NCBI RefSeq assembly: GCF_000246945.1
Contig: NZ_BAEX01000033.1
Span: 1 to 33,200, forward strand
Reading direction: 5' to 3'
DNA from: Myroides injenensis M09-0166
GTDB taxonomy: Bacteria > Bacteroidota > Bacteroidia > Flavobacteriales > Flavobacteriaceae
Length of the DNA: 33,200 nt
Shown piece after piece: positions 27,406 through 33,200 of this stretch (its first letter is position 1; each line of letters starts with the position of its first letter). The translations under genes and the position numbers were made by a program. Under the pieces are notes generated by a model. It had not been told where the DNA came from, did not search any database, and saw only the letters and a program-made list of their open reading frames with translations.

Positions 27406-27510
27406 GATGTTAGCAGAGTGATTAAATAGTAAATCCATATTGACTCTATTAAATACCCCTATTTTAATAGAGGCACTATGGACTTACAATGGACTCACTA
27501 TGGACACATC
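27406..27510. repeat. Inverted array of 11-bp units, copy 2
   Basis: Four 11-mers on the right (ATAGAGGCACT, ATGGACTTACA, ATGGACTCACT, ATGGACACATC; 27467-27510) mirror four on the left (27406-27449; reverse complements ATAGAGTCAAT, ATGGATTTACT, ATTTAATCACT, CTGCTAACATC). Unit-by-unit identity is 9, 9, 8 and 7 of 11. ATGGAC recurs at 27478, 27489 and 27500, exactly 11 bp apart. The central part is a 10-bp perfect stem CTCTATTAAA/TTTAATAGAG with loop TACCCCTAT. The build is the same as the 5.9-kb array but the core sequence differs. Function unknown. Confidence 0.7.
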
Positions 27511-27623
27511 GTGATTAAAACTTGACTTGTACTGCTTTTTTTACACCACTTGCCTTCAAAGTTATAGATTAAGAATAAATCGTATTGTAGTCACAATATT
27601 ACTTTAGTTTCGCACATTAAGAT

Positions 27624-27670
27624 AAAAAAAGACCTCTAAAGCGTATTACAAACGGTTTTTAGAGGTCTTT
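27624..27670 (-). terminator. Intrinsic terminator of the Ig-like lipoprotein gene
   Basis: A 13-bp stem AAAGACCTCTAAA/TTTAGAGGTCTTT (27628-27640 with 27658-27670) with a 17-base loop. On the minus strand it ends in seven T. It starts 5 bases after the stop codon. Confidence 0.88.
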
Positions 27671-27675
27671 ATATT

Positions 27676-29284
27676 TTAGAGGTCTATTTGTTGGTCAATA
27701 TCCCAATTGGCTCTTACATCGATTAATTCTTCAAAATAGATTGTTTCTTCAGGTTGTCTTTTATCCCAGTAATAACCGGTATCCCACTTTCCATTTTTAT
27801 TATCGTCATATACTATTCGTACGTAATATTTTTTTGGAGGTAATAAATTAAATACAAATTTTGTCTGATTATCTTCTCCATATTGGCTAATGACTAATTT
27901 CTCATTTTCATCTAAAACCTCTACTATGATAGGGTAGCGTTTTATGCCTGTGATATTTAATGTCAGATTACCATAGTCTGTATATGGATTTGTCTTGACA
28001 CTATACTGTAAGGTGTCATTAGCTGACCCAAAAAAGTCAATTAATGCATTTGGCATAAGGTTGACATAATATTGCATATTTTCCTCTTTTTCGAATTTGA
28101 TAAGTAAATTCTGATCTAGGGGATAATTTTCGATTGTAAATGGAACAGCTATAGAATCTTTATTTAATACTTCGACTAATTCTTTATTGACTGTACTAAG
28201 AGGTGTAGTAGTAGAAATCTTGAAGTCATTAATATAATGTAGAACGCTGTTCGTTCCAGATATGGATAATGAGTCAACTTCTTTAATTTTTACTCTAGGT
28301 TTAACAGTAAATATCTTTTTAAACTCATCTTTTTCTACTGTTACATGGAGTGAGTCAGCATTAATCTTTGGAAACCATACTTGTAAAGAATCCTTCTGAG
28401 GAAGATAAGTATAGGTACTCTTGATCAGGCTATCATTTTTACTAACGGATATTTTTACATTTTCTGTATCTCCATAATACGGTAAATACCATTTGTTTTC
28501 ACTGATTTGCGATGGTCTATTTGCTTCAAATTTTTCGTCAGATTTGAATAGAGTCAAGTTAAACTTTTCATCAGTTGGCACTGTAATACTATCTTTATAG
28601 AAAGCAATTTTATCCTGTTTAGGGTCAAATTTATAGTTGTTGTTTTTGTCTTTAAGAGCGATTAAGTAGTAGTTACCTTCCTTTATATTTTCAATTGTGA
28701 AATCAGTAAGACTATCTAATGTATTAGTGATGTAAAGAGGTTTTTCTTTATATACGGTAGAATCGTTGAACGTTTTAGCATCATACAGCATTACATTGAC
28801 AAAATTGTCCGCTACAAGTTTATTTGCAGTACTAATCGTTCCCGATATTTTTAAAGAGTCGATATAATCTCCTGTAGAGAAGACATATTTGAATTGTTTT
28901 AGGATATTCCCTTCATTGTTGTCTACTATTGCATCACCAAAGTTGAAACTATAAGTTGTGTTTGGTTTTAAGGTATCTTTTATCTTAATAGTAACAGTTT
29001 TTTTTTGCCATCCCCATAGGACTGATATCAGGCATGTTATCTAATGGCGGAGAGACTATTAAGTTCTGATTTGCTTTATTAATCTTAACGTACTCATCAA
29101 AATCAATTTTTATTTCATCTTGATCGAAATTGATTGAATAATTTTTAGGTACGCTCTTTAGCATAACTGGGGGCAGAGTATCTTTTGGACCTCCACTTAT
29201 ATAACCACGCTTTGCACAGTTAGAAAAACAAACTAGGCAAAGAATAATAAAACAACTAATAAAATAGATGCGAAATTTAGACAT
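27676..29284 (-). pseudogene. Ig-like-domain lipoprotein gene, split by a frameshift
   Basis: One gene read in two frames. The first part (29284-28985) starts MSKFRIYFISCFIILCLVC and has a lipobox-like end at Cys23 (FSNCAKRG), then a bacterial Ig-like opening (GGPKDTLPPV, DEYVKINKANQNLIVSPP). At 28998-29006 a run of nine A (minus strand) shifts the frame into a stop. Skipping one A continues TVTIKIKDTLKPNTTYSFNF with no stop down to 27676, giving about 535 residues, the expected size of the flavobacterial Ig-like lipoprotein family. The second frame includes DNFVNVMLYDAK, and aspartate-rich DKNNNYKFDPKQD and DDNKNGKWDTGYYWD. It could be a true pseudogene, a phase-variable gene, or a sequencing error. 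Downstream of comF, likely the same operon. Confidence 0.85.
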
Positions 29285-29412
29285 AACTTACATTATAAAA
29301 GACAAAGTAACAATTATATTTTTTAGTTAGAAAATCTAGAGTATTAAAATCTTTTGGTAGTCATTGCTAGACATAGAATTGTGATTTTTGAATTAGGGAT
29401 TTTGAATAGTTC

Positions 29413-30036
29413 TTAGGTACATTTTTCTAATGTACTGCCTGTCGTCAGTATATCATCTATTAATAAGAAATGATTATTTTCTCTAGGTATAATTTGGGTA
29501 TTAAGTACTATATCTTCTTTTTGTTTTTTTAGTCTTTCAAAAAGTGATTGACTAGCTTTAGACCTTGTCTTGGTTGTTTTTAATAATAACTCTTTTTCAA
29601 TTTCAATATTGAATACTTCGCTAAGTGCATCTGCAAATCCATCTACTTGGTTATAGCCTCTTTTTTTCTTTTTAATTCGGTGTATAGGGACAGGAACGAT
29701 ACTAGTGATTGAATCTAAAAGATTGGTGTTCTTTAATTCTTCAGTGAATATTTTGCCTAGAAAGTAACTAATTTCTGGATGATTGTGATACTTTAAATTA
29801 TGAAAAAGGTTTTGTGTATTTGTTCCCCTTTTAAAAAATAATAGGCAACTTGCATGTTCAATTGATATTCTTCCATAGAATTTTTGATAAGCATCGTTAT
29901 CTTCTTGAAAACATTGTTTTGTAAAAGGGAGGTTATCAAGGCAGGTAAGACATATATGTTTCTCATTTTGAAGTAATATGTCTTCACAGGATAAACAGAT
30001 TTTAGGATAGAGTAAATTAAGAAGGTCAAGTAGCAT
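29413..30036 (-). CDS. comF: ComF-family phosphoribosyltransferase, C-terminally truncated
   Basis: ComF-type protein linked in other bacteria to DNA uptake; its biochemical role is not settled. From MLLDLLNLLYPKICLSCEDI (ATG at 30036; 30084 is an alternative) it has 207 residues. Two CxxC pairs (CLSC, CLTC) form a zinc finger, PVPIHRIKKKKRGYNQ is the central motif, and the PRPP loop LLIDDILTTGSTLE is intact. A TAA at 29413-29415 follows LEKCT. Reading through it in the same frame gives ELFKIPNSKITILCLAMTTK and two more residues to a stop at 29344, which resembles the normal last strand of ComF. A single C-to-T change (CAA to TAA) would explain this. The last 22 residues are lost; activity is uncertain. 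Confidence 0.85.
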   Translation of the reverse strand: MLLDLLNLLYPKICLSCEDILLQNEKHICLTCLDNLPFTKQCFQEDNDAYQKFYGRISIEHASCLLFFKRGTNTQNLFHNLKYHNHPEISYFLGKIFTEELKNTNLLDSITSIVPVPIHRIKKKKRGYNQVDGFADALSEVFNIEIEKELLLKTTKTRSKASQSLFERLKKQKEDIVLNTQIIPRENNHFLLIDDILTTGSTLEKCT

Positions 30037-30164
30037 AAATGATTTTATATAATTTAAAGGAATAACTCGCATTAATTGTACCATATTCCTTGAGTGATTT
30101 GATAAGTGAAAATTAGAAGATTAAAATATTTTTTATATTTCAACATTTGTGAAGAATAACAAAA

Positions 30165-30172
30165 TACCTTTG
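30165..30172 (+). promoter_or_regulatory. Putative -7 box for the small gene and YchJ-family gene
   Basis: TACCTTTG, a full TAnnTTTG match, 20 bases before the ATG at 30193. A TTTG at 30146-30149 is only 15 bp away, shorter than usual. Confidence 0.42.
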
Positions 30173-30192
30173 TAACTGATAAAAAAATATAG

Positions 30193-30393
30193 ATGGAGAT
30201 AGTTGATATTCAAAAAGAAATTATGCAGTTAATTACCTTATTTAAGCAAAATAATAAGGATGGTTTAATAGATAGAGTAAATGTTGTGTCAGAAGAACTA
30301 AATGAGAAATTAGATTTTGCTCAGTCTGATGACGAAATAGTATTACTAGGTAAGTGTTTGAAAATTGTGGAGGATTTAAAGAAACAATTGTAG
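30193..30393 (+). CDS. Small conserved-looking protein of unknown function
   Basis: A 66-residue protein, MEIVDIQKEIMQLITLFKQN at the start, rich in charged residues and predicted to be all-helical, possibly a short coiled coil. No signal peptide, membrane segment or cysteines except one (GKCLK). I do not recognise the family. It is supported as real by a perfect -7 box 20 bases upstream and by the next gene starting 2 bases after its stop, which suggests translational coupling with the YchJ-family gene. Confidence 0.65.
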   Translation: MEIVDIQKEIMQLITLFKQNNKDGLIDRVNVVSEELNEKLDFAQSDDEIVLLGKCLKIVEDLKKQL

Positions 30394-30395
30394 TA

Positions 30396-30785
30396 ATGGA
30401 AAACCAACAAGAATGTTATTGTGGAAGTGGCATATCATTTGATAGTTGTTGTAGAAAGTTTTTAGAATTAAAAGCTTTTCCAGAAACAGCAGAAGAATTA
30501 ATGCGATCGCGTTACTCAGCTTATGTTCTAGCAAATGCGAAATATATAATTGATACGACGCACCCTAAAACACGTCATTTTCATACAAAAAAGGCAATAT
30601 TAGAGTGGTCAAAAGAGAATATTTGGCAAAAACTAGAGGTTGTTAAATCAGAAGATAACCATGTAGTATTTAAAGCCTATTTTAAAGATCGCAATGGAAC
30701 TGACCAAATACATTGGGAATCCTCAGTTTTTGAGCGCTTAGGTGGTAAAATTTATTACGTTTCTGGTAGTTTTAATGAAGAATAA
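30396..30785 (+). CDS. YchJ-family protein with SEC-C zinc motif
   Basis: A 129-residue cytosolic protein. The N-terminal SEC-C-type zinc motif CYCGSGISFDSCC (C7, C9, C18, C19) is followed by AEELMRSRYSAYVLANAKYI, the hallmark of the YchJ/UPF0225 family, and then an NTF2-like fold (FKAYFKDRNG, HWESSVFERLGGKIYYV). The biochemical function of the family is not established. The ATG at 30396 is 2 bases after the stop of the small upstream gene; a start further upstream would overlap that gene and lacks family residues. aspA follows 73 bp later. Confidence 0.88.
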   Translation: MENQQECYCGSGISFDSCCRKFLELKAFPETAEELMRSRYSAYVLANAKYIIDTTHPKTRHFHTKKAILEWSKENIWQKLEVVKSEDNHVVFKAYFKDRNGTDQIHWESSVFERLGGKIYYVSGSFNEE

Positions 30786-30858
30786 AAACCAGACTAAATA
30801 AAGCATTAATATGTAGATTTTACTTCGTAACTTAGTAGAAATATTAAAATTGTATCTT

Positions 30859-32265
30859 ATGAAAGCAACTAGAATTGAGAGTGATTTATTAGGCGAATTA
30901 CAAGTACCTCAAGACTCGTATTATGGTGTACAAACACAAAGAGCGATTAATAATTTTAAAATATCAAATAGTAAACTATATGACTATCCTGAATTTGTAA
31001 AAGGATTAGCAAAAGTTAAATGGGCAGCTGCTAAAACGAATTATGAGTTAAACGTTCTAGATGAAAATATTTATCAAGCTATTGTAAAAGCTTGTAAAGA
31101 GATATTAGACGGTAAACTGCTTACAGAATTTCCTGTAGATATGATTCAAGGTGGTGCAGGTACTTCTGTCAATATGAATGCCAATGAAGTAATTGCTAAT
31201 AGAGCAATCGAAATATTAGGGCATCAAAAAGGAGAATATCAATATTGCTCTCCTAACGATCATGTGAATTTATCACAATCTACAAATGACGCTTATCCAA
31301 CGTCGTTAAAAGTTGCAGTTTTCGAAATGAATAAAACTGTAGTTGCTGGATTAGAAACGCTAGTTAGCGCATTAGAAGCAAAAGAAAAAGAGTTTGCTAA
31401 TGTTATTAAAATGGGACGTACTCAGTTACAAGATGCTGTGCCAATGACATTAGGACAAGAGTTTGGAGCATTCGCTTACACTTTGAAAAAAGAGATTGCC
31501 ACTCTTAACCAAGCTAGTCAAGCTTTCTTAGAAATAAATATGGGTGCAACAGCAATTGGAACAGGATTAAATGCTGTACCTGGCTATGCTGACCTATGTG
31601 CTAAAAACTTAGGTGAATTAATGGGACAGCCAGTATCATCTGCAGTTAATTTAGTAGAAGCTACATCTGATACAAGTGGATTTGTTGCTTATTCAGGAGC
31701 ACTTAAAAAGATTGCTATCAAATTATCTAAAATATGTAATGATTTACGTTTATTGTCTTCTGGACCTCGTACTGGATTAAACGAAATTCAATTACCACCA
31801 ATGCAACCGGGTTCTTCTATTATGCCGGGTAAAGTAAACCCTGTAATACCAGAAGTAGTAAATCAAGTGTGTTTTAAAGTAATTGGTAACGATTTTACGA
31901 TTACAATGGCTGCTGAAGCTGCACAGTTACAATTAAATGTAATGGAGCCTGTACTAGCACATACTTTAATGGAATCAATGCAATGGTTAGAAAATGCTTT
32001 TGTAACATTGGCTGATAAATGTGTTGTAGGCATTAAGGCAAACGTAGAGCACAATAAAGAATTAGTTTTAGGAAGTATTGGAATTGTAACAGCGTTAAAT
32101 CCTTATATCGGATATAAAGCAAGTACAAAAATTGCAAAAGAAGCCTTAGAAACTGGAAGAGGTGTATATGAATTAGTATTAGAGAATAATTTATTGAGTA
32201 AAGAAAAACTTGATGAAATCTTAGATCCTCAACATATGTTAGCTCCTCATAAAAAAGACGAATAA
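30859..32265 (+). CDS. aspA: Aspartate ammonia-lyase (aspartase)
   Basis: Converts L-aspartate to fumarate and ammonia. From the ATG at 30859 it has 468 residues, the aspartase length. GAGTSVNMNANEVIAN (about 99-114), GHQKGEYQY and NDHVNLSQSTNDAYPT favour aspartase over class II fumarase. The superfamily signature loop GSSIMPGKVNPVIPE (about 318-332) carries the catalytic serine and K324. An in-frame TTG at 30850 is ignored. The fumarate it makes can feed the complex II encoded about 5 kb upstream. It ends in a strong terminator. Confidence 0.93.
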   Translation: MKATRIESDLLGELQVPQDSYYGVQTQRAINNFKISNSKLYDYPEFVKGLAKVKWAAAKTNYELNVLDENIYQAIVKACKEILDGKLLTEFPVDMIQGGAGTSVNMNANEVIANRAIEILGHQKGEYQYCSPNDHVNLSQSTNDAYPTSLKVAVFEMNKTVVAGLETLVSALEAKEKEFANVIKMGRTQLQDAVPMTLGQEFGAFAYTLKKEIATLNQASQAFLEINMGATAIGTGLNAVPGYADLCAKNLGELMGQPVSSAVNLVEATSDTSGFVAYSGALKKIAIKLSKICNDLRLLSSGPRTGLNEIQLPPMQPGSSIMPGKVNPVIPEVVNQVCFKVIGNDFTITMAAEAAQLQLNVMEPVLAHTLMESMQWLENAFVTLADKCVVGIKANVEHNKELVLGSIGIVTALNPYIGYKASTKIAKEALETGRGVYELVLENNLLSKEKLDEILDPQHMLAPHKKDE

Positions 32266-32284
32266 TAGTTTTTTATATAAAGTT

Positions 32285-32320
32285 AAAAAGCCTCTCTTAC
32301 TTTTAAGAGAGGCTTTTTGT
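32285..32320 (+). terminator. Intrinsic terminator of aspA
   Basis: A 15-bp stem AAAAAGCCTCTCTTA/TAAGAGAGGCTTTTT (32285-32299 with 32304-32318), 4-base loop, T-rich tail, 20 bases after the stop. From here to the next gene's promoter (to about 32540) I see nothing else. Confidence 0.92.
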
Positions 32321-32542
32321 TTTCAATAATAATACATTGTAATGATAGTCTGAAGGTTATATTTTTCTGGTTTAGTATAAATTTTGTTCAAATTGGCATA
32401 TATTATGTTATCCTTAATGAAGTTATAGATTCGTAGATAGTAAATGTTTATTTTTATTTTTTATTGATTAAGAGGAACAAATCAAATATTGATTTAATTA
32501 CTATATTTTTATTGTAAGTCATTCAACTGAAATTAGATTTAT

Positions 32543-32550
32543 TAATTTTG
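32543..32550 (+). promoter_or_regulatory. Putative -7 box for the NAD(P)-binding protein gene
   Basis: TAATTTTG matches TAnnTTTG and ends 16 bases before the ATG at 32567. No convincing -33 element. Confidence 0.38.
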
Positions 32551-32566
32551 AGTAAAATAGGGTGTT

Positions 32567-33196
32567 ATGAAAGCGTTAGTTATTGGAGCAACAGGGGCAG
32601 TAGGCAAAGTATTGGTAAGACAATTACTTTGTGATGATTACTACTCTGAAGTAGTGATTTTTGTGAGGAGAGAATGGGATATACAACATCCTAAATTAAT
32701 TACTCATATCGTTGATTTTGAAAAAATGCCTGAGTGGTCTTATCTTATTTCAGGTGATATAGCCTTTAGTTGCCTAGGTACAACCAAAAAACAAGCTGGT
32801 TCTAAACAAAAGCAATGGCATATAGATTATGATTATGTAATGCAATTCGCACGCAATGCTAAGGATAATAAGGTTAAAAACTTTGTTCTTCTATCTGCGA
32901 AAGCTGCCTCAGAAAATAGTGTCTTTTTCTATAGTAAAATGAAGGGCAGATTAGAAAGGTCAATCTTAAATATTGGTTTTGATAATACTATTATTCTCCG
33001 TCCGGGGTTATTACTCCGTCCGGGTACTGATCGACTTGGCGAACGAATAGCAGCAAAGACTCTATCTATCTTTAATTCGATGAAATTGTTCATGAGCAAT
33101 AAATCGATCGAAGTTGTAAAGGTTGCTAATAGAATGCGTAAAGAAGCAAAAAATGATTGTTGTCGTCGACTAATTATTGAAAGTGAAGATATATAA
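32567..33196 (+). CDS. NAD(P)-binding Rossmann-fold protein (TIP30/HTATIP2-like atypical SDR)
   Basis: A 209-residue atypical short-chain dehydrogenase/reductase. The dinucleotide-binding loop GATGAVG is at residues 7-13, SCLGTTKKQAGSK (about 68-80) is typical of the TIP30/HTATIP2-like group, and YSKMKG (Y122, K126) supplies the YxxxK pair. RPGLLLRPGTDRLGER follows, as in that group. The substrate is unknown. The stop is 4 bases before the window edge, so the gene is complete, but its downstream context is not visible. Confidence 0.85.
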   Translation: MKALVIGATGAVGKVLVRQLLCDDYYSEVVIFVRREWDIQHPKLITHIVDFEKMPEWSYLISGDIAFSCLGTTKKQAGSKQKQWHIDYDYVMQFARNAKDNKVKNFVLLSAKAASENSVFFYSKMKGRLERSILNIGFDNTIILRPGLLLRPGTDRLGERIAAKTLSIFNSMKLFMSNKSIEVVKVANRMRKEAKNDCCRRLIIESEDI

Positions 33197-33200
33197 AAAA

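Noticed and set aside
29793-30029. 78-codon frame opposite phase within comF
   Set aside because: Alternative frame of comF, whose zinc finger and PRPP motifs are clearly in the other frame.
27406-30036. Mobile-element damage as the cause of the lesions in comF and the lipoprotein gene
   Set aside because: Both lesions are a single-base indel and a single-base stop; no transposase, terminal repeats or target duplication are seen.

Overview
The window is low-GC chromosomal DNA from a member of the Bacteroidota, most likely a Flavobacteriaceae (a Myroides- or Flavobacterium-like genome; the genus is a guess from protein character). The lineage call rests on the IPExxxVDY-family gene next to pyk, Bacteroidota-type -7 boxes (TAnnTTTG) before many genes, the near absence of Shine-Dalgarno sequences, a 632-residue PurF-like protein, an OmpA protein with thrombospondin type 3 repeats, and a di-domain AddA-like/AddB-like pair. 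No tRNA, rRNA, insertion sequence, prophage or CRISPR array was seen.

Layout. 1-4.5 kb, minus strand: acpP-fabF-rnc, then IPExxxVDY-pyk, covering fatty acid synthesis, RNase III and the last step of glycolysis. 4.7-5.7 kb, plus: purN-rnhA. 5.7-6.4 kb: a gene-free stretch with a long perfect hairpin and an unusual inverted array of 11-bp units. 6.4-9.3 kb, plus: a PfkB kinase and the long PurF-like amidotransferase. 9.5-11.7 kb, minus: a DASS anion transporter and superoxide dismutase. 11.8-20.5 kb, plus: addA-like, kbl, ompA, addB-like. 20.5-21.3 kb, minus: an alpha/beta hydrolase. 21.5-26.2 kb, plus: a ChaN-family protein, then sdhC-sdhA-sdhB. 26.3-27.1 kb: a nitrilase-family amidase. 27.1-27.7 kb: a second gene-free stretch with a second 11-bp-unit inverted array of different sequence. 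27.7-30.0 kb, minus: comF and an Ig-like-domain lipoprotein gene, both damaged. 30.2-33.2 kb, plus: a small unknown gene, a YchJ/SEC-C protein, aspA and a NAD(P)-binding protein.

Functionally this is mainly housekeeping metabolism: fatty acids, purines, TCA/respiration, aspartate to fumarate, threonine catabolism, oxidative stress and double-strand-break repair. The parts that ordinary annotation does not explain are the two 11-bp-unit inverted arrays, in the two longest gene-free stretches, and the paired lesions in the comF-lipoprotein operon.
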